A stretch of 64,000 nt of DNA from Streptomyces tirandamycinicus (GCF_003097515.1 NZ_CP029188.1:620001-684000), one strand, 5' to 3'. Positions 36,670 through 49,142 are shown, counted from the first letter of the stretch. Translations and numbers: made by a program. Notes: generated by a model not told the origin, from the letters alone.

Positions 36670-36906
36670 TCAGCCGCCCAGCTTCATCAGCAGAGCAAGT
36701 ACGACAATGCACGCGAACCACATCAGACCGACCACGATGGTGATGCGGTCCAGGTTGCGCTCGGCGACCGAGGAGCCGCCGACGGACGACTGCATACCGC
36801 CACCGAACATGTCGGAGAGGCCGCCGCCCTTCCCCTTGTGCATCAGCACCAGCAGCATCAGCAGCAGGCTGAAGACGATCAGGGCGATCGAGAACCCCAT
36901 AACCAC
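36670..36906 (-). CDS. secG: Preprotein translocase subunit SecG
   Basis: 78 aa, two membrane helices (about 4-22 and 55-75) linked by MHKGKGGGLSDMFGGG, the SecG hallmark. Part of the SecYEG channel. The GTG at 36906 is favoured because GAGGAAG lies 11 nt upstream; the ATG two codons later is the alternative. Confidence 0.93.
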   Translation of the reverse strand: MVMGFSIALIVFSLLLMLLVLMHKGKGGGLSDMFGGGMQSSVGGSSVAERNLDRITIVVGLMWFACIVVLALLMKLGG

Positions 36907-36962
36907 GGCTGGACCAACTTCCTCGGACGAACGAATCAGACTGAACAACTGATCAGGAGAAC

Positions 36963-36991
36963 GGGGGCCGGGCCCGCAAGCCTCGGCCCCC
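36963..36991 (-). terminator. Short hairpin in the tpiA-secG gap
   Basis: GGGGGCCG (36963-36970) pairs with CGGCCCCC (36984-36991) around 13 nt, 100 nt beyond tpiA. A moderate terminator candidate that would limit read-through into secG. Confidence 0.45.
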
Positions 36992-37089
36992 GCAAGCGTA
37001 CGACGAGGTTGCCCGTTTCCACGACCCTCGCCGCCGACCGGACCACCTCACCGAAGGTGACGAGGCGGGTGACCGGCGCTACCTTCCGC

Positions 37090-37866
37090 TCACTGGTCCC
37101 GGAAGCGCACGATCTTGACGAACTCGTCCACGTCGAGGGACGCGCCGCCGACCAGGGCCCCGTCCACGTCGGGCTGCGCCATGATCGCCGCGACGTTGTT
37201 CGACTTCACCGAGCCGCCGTACTGGATCCGGACCTTGTCGGCCACCTCCTGGCCGTACAGCTCGGCGAGCCGGCCGCGGATGGCCCCGCAGACCTCCTGG
37301 GCGTCCTCGGGGGTGGCGACCTCGCCGGTGCCGATGGCCCAGACCGGCTCGTAGGCGATCACCAGGGTCTCGGCCTGCTCGGCCGTGACGTCCTTCAGGC
37401 CGCCGTCGATCTGGTTCAGCGTGTACTGGACCTGCTGGCCGGCCTTGCGGACGTCGAGGCCCTCGCCGACGCAGAGGATCGGGGTCAGACCGTGCCGGAA
37501 CGCCGCCTTCACCTTGGCGTTGCACAGCTCGTCGGACTCTGCGTGGTACTGGCGTCGCTCCGAGTGGCCGACGACCACGTAGGCGCACTTCAGCTTCGCC
37601 AGCATGGTGCCGGAGATCTCACCGGTGTACGCGCCGGAGTCGTGCGCCGAGAGGTCCTGGGCGCCGTAGGTGATCTTCAGCTTGTCGCCGTCCACCAGGG
37701 TCTGCACGGAGCGCAGGTCGGTGAAGGGGGGCAGGACCGCGACGTCCACGGCGTCGTAGTCCTTGTCGGTGAGCGCGAAGGCGAGCTTCTGGACGTGGGC
37801 GATGGCCTCGAGGTGGTTGAGGTTCATCTTCCAGTTGCCCGCCATCAGCGGGGTACGGGTGCTCAT
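37090..37866 (-). CDS. tpiA: Triosephosphate isomerase
   Basis: 258 aa TIM barrel. Catalytic residues sit in GNWKMN (Lys), VVGHSERR (His) and [11 protein letters not shown] (Glu); YGGSV is the phosphate loop. 7 nt after pgk, so translated from the gap-pgk-tpiA block. Confidence 0.96.
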   Translation of the reverse strand: MSTRTPLMAGNWKMNLNHLEAIAHVQKLAFALTDKDYDAVDVAVLPPFTDLRSVQTLVDGDKLKITYGAQDLSAHDSGAYTGEISGTMLAKLKCAYVVVGHSERRQYHAESDELCNAKVKAAFRHGLTPILCVGEGLDVRKAGQQVQYTLNQIDGGLKDVTAEQAETLVIAYEPVWAIGTGEVATPEDAQEVCGAIRGRLAELYGQEVADKVRIQYGGSVKSNNVAAIMAQPDVDGALVGGASLDVDEFVKIVRFRDQ

Positions 37867-37873
37867 GTGGGGT

Positions 37874-39085
37874 TCAGTCCTCCAGTGCGGCGAGGCCGGG
37901 AAGGGTCTTGCCCTCGAGGTACTCGAGGCTCGCCCCGCCACCGGTCGAGATGTGGCCGAATGCGTTTTCGTCGAAGCCCAGGGTGCGGACCGCGGCGGCC
38001 GAGTCGCCGCCGCCGACGACGGTGAAGGCCGTGCTGTCCACGAGTGCCTGGGCGATGGACCGGGTGCCGCCGGCGAAGTCGGGGTGCTCGAAGACGCCCA
38101 GCGGGCCGTTCCAGAACACCGTGCCGGCATCGGCGATCCTGGACGCGTACAGCTCGCGCGTCTTCGGGCCGATGTCCAGCCCCTCCCGGTCGGCGGGGAT
38201 GGCGTCGGCGTCCACCGTGCCGTGCTCGGCGGGCGCCTTGGTCTTGAGGTCCGGGAACTCGGGCGCGGCCACCACGTCGACCGGCAGCACCAGCTCGACG
38301 CCGTTCTTCCCGGCCCGCTCCAGGTACTCCCGCACCGCCGGCACCTGGTCCTCCTGGAGGAGGGAGGTGCCGACCTCGTGGCCCTGGGCCTTGAGGAAGG
38401 TGTACGCCATCCCGCCGCCGATCAGCAGGCGGTCGGCCTTGCCAAGCAGCGAGTCGATGACGGCGAGCTTGTCGGAGACCTTGGCGCCGCCGAGGACGAC
38501 CACGTACGGCCGCTTGACGTCCTCGGTGAGCTTGCGCAGCACGGCCACCTCGGCCGCGACCAGGTAGCCGGCGGCGTGCGGCAGCCGGGCCGGGAGGTCG
38601 TACACCGAGGCGTGCTTGCGGTGGACGGCCCCGAAGCCGTCGCCGACGTACAGATCGGCGAGGGAGGCGAGCTGGTCGGCGAAGGCGCCGCGCTCGGCGT
38701 CGTCCTTCGACGTCTCCCCGGCGTTGAAGCGCAGGTTCTCCAGGACGGCGACATCGCCGTCACCGAGGCCGGAGACGGTCGCGCGGGCGGACTCGCCGAC
38801 CGTGTCGGTCGCGAACGCCACGTCGGCGCCGAGCAGTTCACCGAGCCGGGCGGCGGCCGGGGCGAGGGAGAAGGCCGGGTCCGGGGCACCCTTCGGGCGG
38901 CCGAGGTGCGAGGCGACGACGACCCGCGCGCCCGCGCCGGCCAGGGCCTTCACGGTCGGCAGCACGGCGCGGATACGGCCGTCGTCGGTGATCGTGGTGC
39001 CGTCGAGGGGCACGTTCAGGTCGGCGCGGACGAGAACCCGCTTGCCGGAGACGCCTTCGGCGAGGAGTTCGTCGATCGTCTTCAT
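37874..39085 (-). CDS. pgk: Phosphoglycerate kinase
   Basis: 403 aa. RADLNVPLD at the N-terminus, SHLGRPKG, the glycine-rich ATP region [12 protein letters not shown] and the terminal [11 protein letters not shown]. Produces ATP from 1,3-bisphosphoglycerate. Downstream of gap (112 nt) and immediately before tpiA. Confidence 0.96.
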   Translation of the reverse strand: MKTIDELLAEGVSGKRVLVRADLNVPLDGTTITDDGRIRAVLPTVKALAGAGARVVVASHLGRPKGAPDPAFSLAPAAARLGELLGADVAFATDTVGESARATVSGLGDGDVAVLENLRFNAGETSKDDAERGAFADQLASLADLYVGDGFGAVHRKHASVYDLPARLPHAAGYLVAAEVAVLRKLTEDVKRPYVVVLGGAKVSDKLAVIDSLLGKADRLLIGGGMAYTFLKAQGHEVGTSLLQEDQVPAVREYLERAGKNGVELVLPVDVVAAPEFPDLKTKAPAEHGTVDADAIPADREGLDIGPKTRELYASRIADAGTVFWNGPLGVFEHPDFAGGTRSIAQALVDSTAFTVVGGGDSAAAVRTLGFDENAFGHISTGGGASLEYLEGKTLPGLAALED

Positions 39086-39124
39086 GCTTGATGACTCCTA
39101 GAGGGGGGTCGGGGACAAGCGACA

Positions 39125-39160
39125 GGGCCCGCGCAGCGCGCCGTTGCGCTGCCCGAGCCC
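39125..39160 (-). terminator. Intercistronic hairpin between gap and pgk
   Basis: A 15-nt stem (39125-39139 with 39146-39160) with two mismatches and a 6-nt loop. It could attenuate transcription from gap into pgk or protect the gap mRNA 3' end. Confidence 0.5.
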
Positions 39161-39196
39161 TGCTCCGCTCACATCGGGGTGCTTACCGGCAGGTGA

Positions 39197-40213
<1,017 letters not shown>

Positions 40214-40273
40214 TCAGTGGTACGCCGGTTTCGACACCGGCGAGCTGATATGGGATGTCCCCGACCGCTTACG

Positions 40274-40279
40274 ACCCTA
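40274..40279 (-). promoter_or_regulatory. -10 box candidate for gap
   Basis: Minus-strand TAGGGT about 73 nt before the gap start. No clear -35 is seen 17-18 nt upstream. Confidence 0.35.
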
Positions 40280-40325
40280 CCTCCCCGGGACAGCCGGAGT
40301 GGCATCGAGCACGCCCCCGGATCGA

Positions 40326-40382
40326 GCCGAAAACCGGCGGCCCGTACCTACCGACAAGTACGGGCCACCGGCGCTTTTCGGC
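40326..40382 (-). terminator. Terminator after the M14 peptidase gene
   Basis: An imperfect stem of about 22 bp (40326-40347 with 40358-40382) with a 10-nt loop carries AAAA on one arm and TTTT on the other. It lies 12 nt after the peptidase stop. Confidence 0.7.
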
Positions 40383-40394
40383 GGCTACGCAGGG

Positions 40395-43343
40395 TCAGCG
40401 CCGGATCGCGGCGAGCGCACTGGCGACCAGGTCGGCGCGGTCCGCGGGCGCGGTGACGTGCTCCAGGCCGAAGCCCAGCAGGACCGTGTCCCGGGTGGTG
40501 ACGGCCGCGTACGAGGCGAACAGCTCACCTGTGCGCACCCAGTCACCTCCGAGCACGGGACTGCCCTCCGGCGCCCCCGGGGTGGTCCACGGGCCGAGCG
40601 AGGTCTCGAAGCCCTCGATCTCCTTCTCCGCGCCGCCGACGACCAGGGTGGCGTCGTCGGCGAACACCCCGCGTCCGCCGCTGGCCGGGTCGGTGACGTA
40701 CGCGAGGGAGAGCTCCACCTCCTTGCCCGCGTAGGCGCTCAGGTCGAAGGAGACCTGCTTCCAGCCGGCGGAGGAGCCGGTGAAGCTGTTCCAGGACCCG
40801 CTGGAGCCGGACGCGGTGCAGCCGCCGGATTCCCGGGTCAGGTAGTGGCGCAGGAAGGGATGCCCGTTGAGGAAGTACCCGGCCTCGCAGTCCTCGGGCA
40901 CCGCCGTGCCGCTGAGGCCGCCCTCGTCCGGCAGTGTCGTCCAGTCCCCGGCGCCGGCGGTGCGGGCCTCCAGGAGCGCGTGGTCGTAGCCCGGCTCGGT
41001 GTTCCAGCTGAGCGCGAGCCTCAGCCGCGGACCGTCGGCCGCGCCGACCCCGGTGAGGTCGACGGTGCGGGTGAGCCGCTTCCAGTCGTTGTCGTCGTGG
41101 GTCGCCGAGGCCATCGACGAGCCCGCGTACGGGGCGTAGGGGTTGGTGACACCGGCGTAGCGGCCCGCCTGCGCGCTCGCGAACTGCGGGAACTGCGCGG
41201 CCGGAAGGGTGTCGGAGGTGACGGTGTACGTGCCGGGCGCGTTCAGCGGGTTCCCGTCCGCGCCGGACAGCGGCCCGCCGGACCCGGCCAGTGCCCCCGT
41301 CCCGGAGAACCCGCTGGCCCCGGGCGCGGAGGCGCGGCCGTAGGCACCCAGCCAGTACTGGCTGAAGTCGTTGGTCAGGGCCCTGCCGACCTGGGCGCTG
41401 CCGCCGGCCAGTTCACCGGCCTCGATCAGCTTGCCGCCCTCGTTGAGGTAGTCGCGCAGGGCGAGCTGGGTGGGTCCGCCGGGTGCCTGCGCGCCGGTGT
41501 GGTGGACGGCGGTGGTGAAGTGGCCGAGGACGCCCAGCGGGTGGGGTGCGCCCTGGGTGGCGACGTCCCAGACCACGGCCTTGCGGCCGTTCGCCCGGAG
41601 GGCGTCGACGTACACCTGGGCATGCCGGGCGGGTGCGCCCTCCTCCGCCACCACCAGGGTGTCGGCCTTGGGCCGGGGTGCGACGGTGTAGGTGAAGCGC
41701 TCGCTGGAGGTGCGCTTGCCGCTTCTGGTCTCGCCGGTGAACCAGACCTCGACCCGGTCGCCGACGCCCCCGTCCTTGACCTTGGCGCGGTACTCGTCGA
41801 AGCGGATGTTGTCCTCGCCGCCGTAGGTCTCGCCGCCCTTCCACGGCCTGAGCGCCATGTCGTGGGTACGGCCGCCGTTGACGCGGTACTTGAGCTCCTT
41901 GTCCCGCAGGGACTTGCGGGCGACGACGGAGACCTCCTGGTGACCGCCGCGGGCGTAGGAGGTGGTGAACGGGTCGACGGTGAAGTCGGGGGCCTCCAGA
42001 CCGACCGGGGACGACGGCTGGTCGGGGTGGGCGGCCGTCTCGGCGACGGACAGCGCGAACTCGACGTTCTTGGCGAACTCCGCCTGGATCAGCCGCTCGT
42101 CGTCGGGGAAGTTGAAGCCGGAGCGGCAGTCCTCGGGCCGCCACTGGTCGTTCGGGTCCGCGGCCGAGACGGTCTGGCAGGTCGTCATCTCCGGGGTGAA
42201 CATCATCGTCCCGTTGACGTTGGCCGCGTGGCCGTTCGCCTCGCCGTTGGTGATGTAGAGCTCGGACGAGACCTGGGGGTGGTAGCCGGGGACGGCCGGG
42301 TTGTCCGGGGTGCCCGCCAGCGCCTTGTAGATCACGTCGTCCGGGGTGGGGGTGGCGACCTGCCAGCCCACGCCGTACAGCAGCAGTTCGGCGGCGGAGT
42401 GGTAGTTGATGCCGTACTCGAAACCGATGCGCTTCTGGAAGCGGTCCAGGGCGACGGTCTCGGGCTCGGAGGAGGGGCCGGGCCCGCGGTAGGTCTCGCC
42501 GGTGGGGTTGGGCGACGAACCCTCGTTGTCGTATCCCCACTTGTAGGAGAAGTTGCGGTTCAGGTCGACGCCGTCGCCGGTGGTGATCCTGCCGTCGCCG
42601 TTGTTGTCGCGCAGGTTCTTGCGCCAGAGGCGGTTGCCGTCGGCGGCGTGGGTGAAGTCGTAGCCGTCCGGATTGGCGGAGATCAGGAACCACAGCTCGG
42701 TGCGGTCCACGATCCGGGTGATGCGGCGGTCCTTGCCGTAGCCGTCCACGTAGTGGTGGAGCAGCCGCCGGGTCATCTCGGGGGTGATCCACTCGCGGGC
42801 GTGCTGGTTGGACATGTAGAGGGTGGACGGCTTGGCGCCGTCCCGGTGCTTCTTGGCGCCCTTGGTCAGCTTGAGGGCGAGGATGTCCTTGCCCTGCACG
42901 GTCCTGCCGATGCTGACGACCTTGGTGATCGACGGGTTGGCGGCGGCGACGGCGAGGATCTCCTCGCGGAGGCCGCCCTCCCCGCTGTACGGCCGGAAGA
43001 CGCCGTCTCCGGCGGCGGCGACGCGCTTCTTCGCCGCGCCGGAAACGGTGTGCTCGGTGAGGCTCACGCCCTTGTCGCGGAGCGCGCCCGCCTGGTCCTC
43101 GGTGAGGAACACCTCGACCGTGGCGGTGCCCCTGGCCGGTACCTGCTCGGTCAGTTCGTGACCGTCGGCACCCGCCTGGAGGAGCAGTGGCACCTGCTCC
43201 CTGGTGACCTCGGCCTGCCATACGGCGAGTCCGGCGCCGTCGGCGCCGTCGGCACCCCCGTCCGCCCGGGCGAGCGGCGCGGCGGCCAGGCCGGCCACCA
43301 GGAGTGAGGTCGCGGCGAGGATCGATCTCGCTCGTCGTCTCAT
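40395..43343 (-). CDS. Secreted M14 zinc carboxypeptidase, multidomain
   Basis: 982 aa. Signal peptide (about 1-28, ending ARADGG), a propeptide-like region, then an M14 domain (about 115-440). Zinc ligands His181 and Glu184 (NQHAREW) and His315 (NYHSAAEL) are visible, as is the substrate-binding DLNRNF. The C-terminal half has a beta-rich domain (about 470-560), an immune-inhibitor-A-like region with LRLALSWNTEPGYDHALLEARTAG and WKQVSFDLSAYAGKEVELSLAYVTD, and a jelly-roll ending. It probably digests extracellular peptides. AAGGGGGG precedes the ATG. Divergent promoter elements lie upstream. Confidence 0.9.
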   Translation of the reverse strand: MRRRARSILAATSLLVAGLAAAPLARADGGADGADGAGLAVWQAEVTREQVPLLLQAGADGHELTEQVPARGTATVEVFLTEDQAGALRDKGVSLTEHTVSGAAKKRVAAAGDGVFRPYSGEGGLREEILAVAAANPSITKVVSIGRTVQGKDILALKLTKGAKKHRDGAKPSTLYMSNQHAREWITPEMTRRLLHHYVDGYGKDRRITRIVDRTELWFLISANPDGYDFTHAADGNRLWRKNLRDNNGDGRITTGDGVDLNRNFSYKWGYDNEGSSPNPTGETYRGPGPSSEPETVALDRFQKRIGFEYGINYHSAAELLLYGVGWQVATPTPDDVIYKALAGTPDNPAVPGYHPQVSSELYITNGEANGHAANVNGTMMFTPEMTTCQTVSAADPNDQWRPEDCRSGFNFPDDERLIQAEFAKNVEFALSVAETAAHPDQPSSPVGLEAPDFTVDPFTTSYARGGHQEVSVVARKSLRDKELKYRVNGGRTHDMALRPWKGGETYGGEDNIRFDEYRAKVKDGGVGDRVEVWFTGETRSGKRTSSERFTYTVAPRPKADTLVVAEEGAPARHAQVYVDALRANGRKAVVWDVATQGAPHPLGVLGHFTTAVHHTGAQAPGGPTQLALRDYLNEGGKLIEAGELAGGSAQVGRALTNDFSQYWLGAYGRASAPGASGFSGTGALAGSGGPLSGADGNPLNAPGTYTVTSDTLPAAQFPQFASAQAGRYAGVTNPYAPYAGSSMASATHDDNDWKRLTRTVDLTGVGAADGPRLRLALSWNTEPGYDHALLEARTAGAGDWTTLPDEGGLSGTAVPEDCEAGYFLNGHPFLRHYLTRESGGCTASGSSGSWNSFTGSSAGWKQVSFDLSAYAGKEVELSLAYVTDPASGGRGVFADDATLVVGGAEKEIEGFETSLGPWTTPGAPEGSPVLGGDWVRTGELFASYAAVTTRDTVLLGFGLEHVTAPADRADLVASALAAIRR

Positions 43344-44005
43344 GAGCCCCCCTTGCTTTCGTCTGTCGCGAAAGAAGCAGATGCCAGGTTCATGACACTT
43401 CATGATCATGTCAAGATGCGCCCGGCGGCCAGGCGGGCGGGGATGGAGCGGAACGGGCGGGGATGGGCGGCGGACGTCCCGGGAGGGATCGCGGGGCGCA
43501 TCGGGGGACATCGATGCGGGACTCCATGCGGGCGGGGCCGCGGCGGGACGGGGCGGGGAGGGCAGCGGCGGGGCAGGCAGGAAGGGCCGGACGACGCGGC
43601 GCGGCGCGGCAGGGCAGGGCGGGCAGAGAAGGAGGCGGTGCAAACCGGGCGGGACCGCAGGGCGGGGCGAAGCCCGTCCGGCGCCGGACGCGGACACCCG
43701 GACGGGCCGTGCTGCCCGCGGCCGCGCGCAGGACGGGGCGCGGCGCGCGGACGGGGTGCGGCGCGCTGCGGGCTCTCGGAGGGCTCGGCGGGGCCGCGCA
43801 CACGGGTGCCGCGCACGACGGTGTCGGGGCGGGACGGGGTGCGCGGGACGGGCGGCCCCGGCGCGCGGGCGCGGCGGGCCCCTCGGGGGACGCGGTGCGG
43901 TGGGCGGGGCTCGCGGGACGGGCGAGCCCGGGAAGGCGGCGCCCCGGAGACCGGGGGCGGACGCTCACCGGGACCCGGAGGAGGGCACTCGCTCCCGGCG
44001 CGGGC
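43344..44005. other. Long G-rich intergenic region upstream of the M14 peptidase
   Basis: 662 nt without a convincing gene. The left end carries the peptidase promoter: a perfect minus-strand TTGACA at 43409-43414, and an inverted repeat (CTTTCG...CGAAAG, about 43366-43381) in the leader. From 43420 on the plus strand is a purine- and G-rich low-complexity run of GGGCGG/GGACGG motifs. Long open frames there reflect GC bias only. Confidence 0.65.
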
Positions 44006-44995
44006 TCAGCCCACGAGGCCGTCGGCCATCTCCTCCGTCAGATTGGACTCCGTACCCGGGATCCCCAGGTCCTGGGCGCGCTTGTCGGCCATCGCCAGCA
44101 GCCGGCGGATACGGCCCGCGACCGCGTCCTTGGTCAGCGGCGGGTCCGCCAGGGCGCCCAGTTCCTCCAGGGACGCCTGCTTGTGCTCCATGCGCAGCCG
44201 GCCCGCCGCGGCGAGGTGCTCGGGGACCTCCTCGCCCAGGATCTCCAGGGCGCGCTGGACCCGCGCGCCGGCGGCGACCGCGGCCCGGGCCGAGCGGCGC
44301 AGATTGGCGTCGTCGAAGTTGGCCAGCCGGTTGGCGGTGGCGCGGACCTCCCGGCGCATCCGCCGCTCCTCCCAGGCCAGCACCGACTCGTGCGCCCCGA
44401 GCCGGGTCAGCAGCGCACCGATCGCGTCGCCGTCGCGCACCACGACCCGGTCCACCCCGCGCACCTCGCGGGCCTTCGCGCCGATGGACAGCCGGCGCGC
44501 GGCACCGACCAGGGCCAGCGCGGCCTCCGGGCCCGGGCAGGTCACCTCCAGGGAGGAGGAGCGACCGGGCTCGGTCAGCGAGCCGTGCGCGAGGAACGCG
44601 CCGCGCCAGGCGGCCTCCGCGTCGCACGTGGCACCCGAGACGACCTGGGGCGGCAGCCCCCGGATGGGACGGCCCCGGCCGTCGACCAGCCCGGTCTGCC
44701 GGGCCAGCTGGTCACCGCCCGCCACGACGCGTACCACGTAGCGCGAACCGCGCCGCAGCCCGCCGGGAGCCATCACCACGAGATCCGAGGAGTGCCCGAA
44801 GATCTCCAGGATGTCCTTGCGGAGCCTGCGCGCAGCGATACCCGTGTCCAGCTCCGCCTCGATCACGATGCGCCCGCTGACCAGGTGCAGCCCGCCCGCG
44901 AACCGCAGGATCGACGAGACCTCCGCCTTTCTGCAGCAGGTCCGGGTGACGGGGAGCCGGGAGATCTCGTCCTTCACCGCTGCCGTCATCGCCAT
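44006..44995 (-). CDS. whiA: WhiA sporulation regulator
   Basis: 329 aa. An N-terminal LAGLIDADG-like domain ([33 protein letters not shown]) and a C-terminal HTH ([29 protein letters not shown]). WhiA acts with WhiB to start sporulation septation in Streptomyces. The start lies inside the yvcK gene (10-nt overlap), so it depends on the rapZ-yvcK transcript. Confidence 0.96.
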   Translation of the reverse strand: MAMTAAVKDEISRLPVTRTCCRKAEVSSILRFAGGLHLVSGRIVIEAELDTGIAARRLRKDILEIFGHSSDLVVMAPGGLRRGSRYVVRVVAGGDQLARQTGLVDGRGRPIRGLPPQVVSGATCDAEAAWRGAFLAHGSLTEPGRSSSLEVTCPGPEAALALVGAARRLSIGAKAREVRGVDRVVVRDGDAIGALLTRLGAHESVLAWEERRMRREVRATANRLANFDDANLRRSARAAVAAGARVQRALEILGEEVPEHLAAAGRLRMEHKQASLEELGALADPPLTKDAVAGRIRRLLAMADKRAQDLGIPGTESNLTEEMADGLVG

Positions 44996-46020
44996 GGGCC
45001 GATCCTTCCATGCATCCGGAAAATACGGTCGTACGCGGCGGCCAACAGCTCCGGATCATGCTTCGGAGCCCCGTCGGGTCTGGCCACGGGCGCCAGCTCG
45101 ACCGCGGCACCGAGCCGCTTCGCCGCGTCGGCGAGGGACTCGCGGTCGGGCACGGCGGCCTCGTCGGCCAGCACCACGTCCAGGGCGAGTTTAGGGGCGT
45201 GTCGCCCCAAAACCTCCAAATGACGCTGCGGAGAGAAGCCCTCCGTTTCTCCGGGCTGGGGAGCCAGGTTGAGCGAGAGGACCCGCCGGGCCTTGGTCTC
45301 GACGAGCGCGTCCAGCAGGTCGGGCACGAGGAGGTGCGGGATCACCGAGGAGAACCAGGAGCCGGGCCCGAGGACCACCCAGTCCGCGTCGAGTACGGCG
45401 TCGACGGCGTCCGGGACGGCCGGCGGGTCGTTCGGCACCAGGTGCACGGACTGCACCTCGCCCGGCGTCAGCGCGACGGTCGCCTGGCCGCGGACCGTGC
45501 CCACCTCGTCGGGGCGCGCCGGGTCGTGCCCCTTCACCAGCGCCTGCAGCTCCAGCGGCACGGCGGACATGGGCAGCACCCGGCCGTGGGCGCCGAGCAG
45601 CCTGCCGACCAGGTCCAGGGCCTGCACATGGTCGCCGAGCTGCTCCCACAGCGCGACGATCAGCAGATTGCCGACCGCGTGCTCGTGCAGTTCGCCCTGG
45701 GACTGGAAGCGGTGCTGGATGACCCGGGACCAGGTCTGGCCCCACTCGTCGTCCCCGCACAGCGCCGCCAGCGCCTTGCGGAGATCGCCGGGCGGCAGCA
45801 CCCCGAGCTCCTTGCGGAGCCGCCCGCTGGAGCCCCCGTCGTCGGCGACCGTGACGACGGCGGTGAGGTCGCCCGTGATGCGGCGCAGCGCGGCGAGCGA
45901 GGCCGAGAGGCCCATGCCGCCGCCGAGCGCGACGACCTTGGGCTGGGTTCCGCGTCTGCGGTGGGTGCGGAGCGTGTCGCCGCCCCGCAGCCGGCGCAGC
46001 CGGGGATTGCGTGCGGTCAC
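44986..46020 (-). CDS. yvcK: YvcK-family gluconeogenesis/morphogenesis factor
   Basis: 344 aa, CofD-like Rossmann fold. [16 protein letters not shown] near the N-terminus, [32 protein letters not shown], and [18 protein letters not shown] are diagnostic. It binds UDP-sugars in relatives and supports envelope growth. GTG start; overlaps rapZ (GTGA) and whiA. Confidence 0.94.
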   Translation of the reverse strand: MTARNPRLRRLRGGDTLRTHRRRGTQPKVVALGGGMGLSASLAALRRITGDLTAVVTVADDGGSSGRLRKELGVLPPGDLRKALAALCGDDEWGQTWSRVIQHRFQSQGELHEHAVGNLLIVALWEQLGDHVQALDLVGRLLGAHGRVLPMSAVPLELQALVKGHDPARPDEVGTVRGQATVALTPGEVQSVHLVPNDPPAVPDAVDAVLDADWVVLGPGSWFSSVIPHLLVPDLLDALVETKARRVLSLNLAPQPGETEGFSPQRHLEVLGRHAPKLALDVVLADEAAVPDRESLADAAKRLGAAVELAPVARPDGAPKHDPELLAAAYDRIFRMHGRIGPWR

Positions 46021-46958
46021 TCGCGCCCCATGTCCCGGTGGACGACGACGGTCTCGATCCCCTCGGAACCGAGCCGGGCGGCGAGCTTCTCGGACATCGC
46101 CACCGAGCGGTGCTTGCCGCCCGTGCAGCCGACGGCGATCGTCACGTACCGCTTGCCCTCGCGGCGGTAGCCCGCGGCGATCAGCTGCAGCAGCTCGGTG
46201 TACTGGTTGAGGAACTCCTTGGCGCCGGGCTGGTTGAACACATAGCCCGACACCTCCTCGTTCAGGCCGGTGAAGGGGCGCAGCTCCGGGACCCAGTGCG
46301 GGTTCGGCAGGAAGCGGCAGTCCACCACGAGGTCGGCGTCGACGGGCAGGCCGTACTTGTACCCGAACGACATCACGGTGGCCCGCAGCTCCGGCTCCTC
46401 GTCACCGGCGAACTGGGCGTCCATCTTGGCGCGCAGCTCGTGGACGTTGAGGCTGGATGTGTCGATGACCAGGTCGGCGTCGCCGCGCAGCTCCCGGAGG
46501 AGGTCCCGCTCGGCGGCGATGCCGTCGACGATCCGGCCGTCGCCCTGCAGCGGGTGCGGGCGGCGCACCGACTCGAACCGGCGCACCAGGGCCTCGTCGG
46601 ACGACTCCAGGAAGACGATCCGGCGGGTGACCTGCTTGGCGTCGAGGTCCGCGAGGGACTCGCGGAGGTTGTCGAAGAACCGCCGGCCGCGGACGTCCAC
46701 GACGACGGCGATCCGGGCGACATTGCCCTGGGAGCGTGCGCCGAGCTCCACCATGGTGGGGATCAGCGCGGGCGGCAGGTTGTCGACGACGAACCAGCCG
46801 AGGTCCTCCAGGCACTTCGCCGCGGTGCTGCGGCCGGCGCCCGACATTCCGGAGATGATCACCAGCTCGGGGATGGCCGCCTCTGCGGCCTGCCCGGCCT
46901 CGGTCGTGCCCGTATCCACGTCTCCTGCTCCGTGTTCTGCTCTGTTCTGCTCGGTCAT
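46017..46958 (-). CDS. rapZ: RapZ/YvcJ-family nucleotide-binding protein
   Basis: 313 aa. P-loop [19 protein letters not shown] (about 37) with the usual lysine replaced by arginine, then FVVDNLPP and [11 protein letters not shown]. The C-terminal domain has [19 protein letters not shown] and [11 protein letters not shown]. In E. coli RapZ controls small RNAs for amino-sugar synthesis; the Streptomyces role is not known to me. ATG overlaps the uvrC stop. Confidence 0.94.
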   Translation of the reverse strand: MTEQNRAEHGAGDVDTGTTEAGQAAEAAIPELVIISGMSGAGRSTAAKCLEDLGWFVVDNLPPALIPTMVELGARSQGNVARIAVVVDVRGRRFFDNLRESLADLDAKQVTRRIVFLESSDEALVRRFESVRRPHPLQGDGRIVDGIAAERDLLRELRGDADLVIDTSSLNVHELRAKMDAQFAGDEEPELRATVMSFGYKYGLPVDADLVVDCRFLPNPHWVPELRPFTGLNEEVSGYVFNQPGAKEFLNQYTELLQLIAAGYRREGKRYVTIAVGCTGGKHRSVAMSEKLAARLGSEGIETVVVHRDMGRE

Positions 46959-49048
46959 TGCGTGGTTCCCCCGTTCCCTTCCGTCACTGCTGCCCCGTCA
47001 TCCTCTTCAATGATCTCGCCTGTCGCCATGTTCACCGCCGGGACGGCCGGAGCGGCCTGCGCCAGGGCGGCGGCCACGGACTCGGCGGTCTTCCTGCCGA
47101 AGCCCGGGACCTCGCAGATCTGCTCGATCGTGGCCTGCCGCAGCCGCTTCACCGAGCCGAAGTGCTTGATCAGTGTCTGCTTGCGGGCGGCGCCCAGGCC
47201 CGGCACGGAGTCCAGCGGGCTGGTCCGCAGCCGCTTGGTGCGCTTGGAGCGCTGGTAGCGGATGGCGAAGTCGTGGGCGGTGTCCCGGACCCGCTGGATC
47301 AGGTACAGCCCCTCGCTGGAGCGGGGCAGCACGACCGGGTCGTCCTCGCCCGGCAGCCACACCTCCTCCATGCGCTTGGCGATCCCGGCGACGGCGACGT
47401 CGTCGATGCCCAGCTCGTCCAGGGCCCGCTGGGCCGCCGCCACCTGCGGCTGCCCGCCGTCGACGAGCACCAGCTGCGGCGGGTAGGCGAACCGCCTGGG
47501 CCTGCCGTCGTCCGCCGGGGCCGACGGGACCTCACCCCCGGCCACGGACCCGCCTCCCGCCACGGATTCGCCTCCCGTGCCGGACCCGCCGTCCTCCGGG
47601 ACCGCCCACTCGCCGGTCCGCTCCCGCTCCGCGAGATACCGCCGGAAGCGGCGGCTGATCACCTCGTGCATCGAGCGGACGTCGTCCTGGCCCTCGCCGT
47701 GCCAGAGCTGCGTGTCCCCGGCACGGCCCTTGATCTGGAAGCGCCGGTACTCGCTCTTCCGGGGCAGCCCGTCCTCGAACACCACCATGGACCCGACCAC
47801 GTCCTCGCCCTGCAGGTGCGAGATGTCGAAGCACTCGATCCGCAGCGGCGCGGAGTCCAGGCCGAGCGCCTCGGCGATCTCCTCCAGGGCCCTGGAGCGG
47901 GTGGTCAGATCGCTGGCGCGCCTGGTCTTGTGCAGGACGAGGGCCTGCTGGGCGTTGCGCCCGACCGTCGCCATCAGGTCCTTCTTGTCGCCGCGCTGCG
48001 GGATGCGCAGCGACACGGCCGAGCCCCTCCGGTCGCCGAGCCACTGGGTGACCGCGGCGAGGTCGTCGGGCAGGGCCGGGACGAGGACCTCCTTGGGGAC
48101 GGCGTCGCCGCTCTCCTCCCCGTACAGCTGCTGCAGTGCGTGCTCGACGAGGCCGGCCGTGTCGACGGCCTCGACCTTGTCGGTGACCCAGCCGCGCTGG
48201 CCGCGCACCCGCCCGCCGCGTACGTGGAAGATCTGGACGGCGGCCTCCAGCTCGTCCTCGGCGACCGCGATCAGGTCCGCGTCGGTCGCGTCGGCCAGCA
48301 CCACCGCGTTCTTCTCCATGGCGCGCTTCAGCGCCTCCATGTCGTCGCGGAGCCGGGCGGCCCGCTCGTACTCCAGGTCCTCGGCCGCGGCCGTCATCTC
48401 CTGCTCCAGGCGGCGGATGTAGGTGCCGGTGCGGCCGGCCATGAAGTCGCAGAACTCCTCGGCCAGTTCGCGGTGCTCCCCTTCGCCGACCCGGCCGACG
48501 CAGGGCGCGGAGCACTTGCCGATGTAGCCCAGCAGGCAGGGCCGGCCGGTCCGCTCCGCGTTCCGGAAGACCCCGGCGGAGCAGGTGCGCACCGGGAAGA
48601 CCCGGAGCATCAGGTCGACCGTCTCGCGGATCGCCCACGCGTGCCCGTACGGGCCGAAGTAGCGCACGCCCTTCTTCTTGGCGCCGCGCATCACCTGGAC
48701 CCTCGGGAACGCCTCGTTCATGGTCACCGCGAGGTACGGATAGCTCTTGTCGTCCCGGTACTTGACGTTGAACCGGGGATCGAACTCCTTGATCCAGGAG
48801 TACTCCAGCTGGAGCGCCTCCACCTCCGTGGAGACCACGGTCCACTCGACGGAGGCCGCGGTCGTGACCATCGTGCGGGTGCGCGGGTGCAGACCAGCCA
48901 GGTCCTGGAAGTAGCTCGCCAGCCGCTGCCGCAGGCTCTTCGCCTTGCCGACGTAGATCACCCGGCGATGCGCGTCGCGGAACTTGTAGACCCCCGGCGA
49001 GTCGGGGATCTGTCCCGGCTTGGGGCGGTAGCTGGAGGGGTCTGCCAT
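46955..49048 (-). CDS. uvrC: UvrC excinuclease subunit
   Basis: 697 aa. GIY-YIG domain (about 12-95, GVYKFRD and [13 protein letters not shown]), UVR motif ([16 protein letters not shown]), an RNase H-like endonuclease domain with [18 protein letters not shown], and C-terminal helix-hairpin-helix motifs ([33 protein letters not shown]). A Gly/Ser/Glu-rich insertion (about 490-510) is unusual. First gene of uvrC-rapZ-yvcK-whiA. Start ATG at 49048. Confidence 0.95.
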   Translation of the reverse strand: MADPSSYRPKPGQIPDSPGVYKFRDAHRRVIYVGKAKSLRQRLASYFQDLAGLHPRTRTMVTTAASVEWTVVSTEVEALQLEYSWIKEFDPRFNVKYRDDKSYPYLAVTMNEAFPRVQVMRGAKKKGVRYFGPYGHAWAIRETVDLMLRVFPVRTCSAGVFRNAERTGRPCLLGYIGKCSAPCVGRVGEGEHRELAEEFCDFMAGRTGTYIRRLEQEMTAAAEDLEYERAARLRDDMEALKRAMEKNAVVLADATDADLIAVAEDELEAAVQIFHVRGGRVRGQRGWVTDKVEAVDTAGLVEHALQQLYGEESGDAVPKEVLVPALPDDLAAVTQWLGDRRGSAVSLRIPQRGDKKDLMATVGRNAQQALVLHKTRRASDLTTRSRALEEIAEALGLDSAPLRIECFDISHLQGEDVVGSMVVFEDGLPRKSEYRRFQIKGRAGDTQLWHGEGQDDVRSMHEVISRRFRRYLAERERTGEWAVPEDGGSGTGGESVAGGGSVAGGEVPSAPADDGRPRRFAYPPQLVLVDGGQPQVAAAQRALDELGIDDVAVAGIAKRMEEVWLPGEDDPVVLPRSSEGLYLIQRVRDTAHDFAIRYQRSKRTKRLRTSPLDSVPGLGAARKQTLIKHFGSVKRLRQATIEQICEVPGFGRKTAESVAAALAQAAPAVPAVNMATGEIIEEDDGAAVTEGNGGTTQ

Positions 49049-49142
49049 GCCGCCCACCCTACTGGCGGGCACGGACAGCCGGGCCGTCCGAGGGGCGCGG
49101 ACGACCAGCCGTCGCGCCGCTGCTCCGGGGCTGGAGGACCAC

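Noticed and set aside
43402..44880. Long open frames in the G-rich region before whiA
   Set aside because: Low-complexity Arg/Gly/Ala translations, no ribosome site, and they run into the antisense of whiA.
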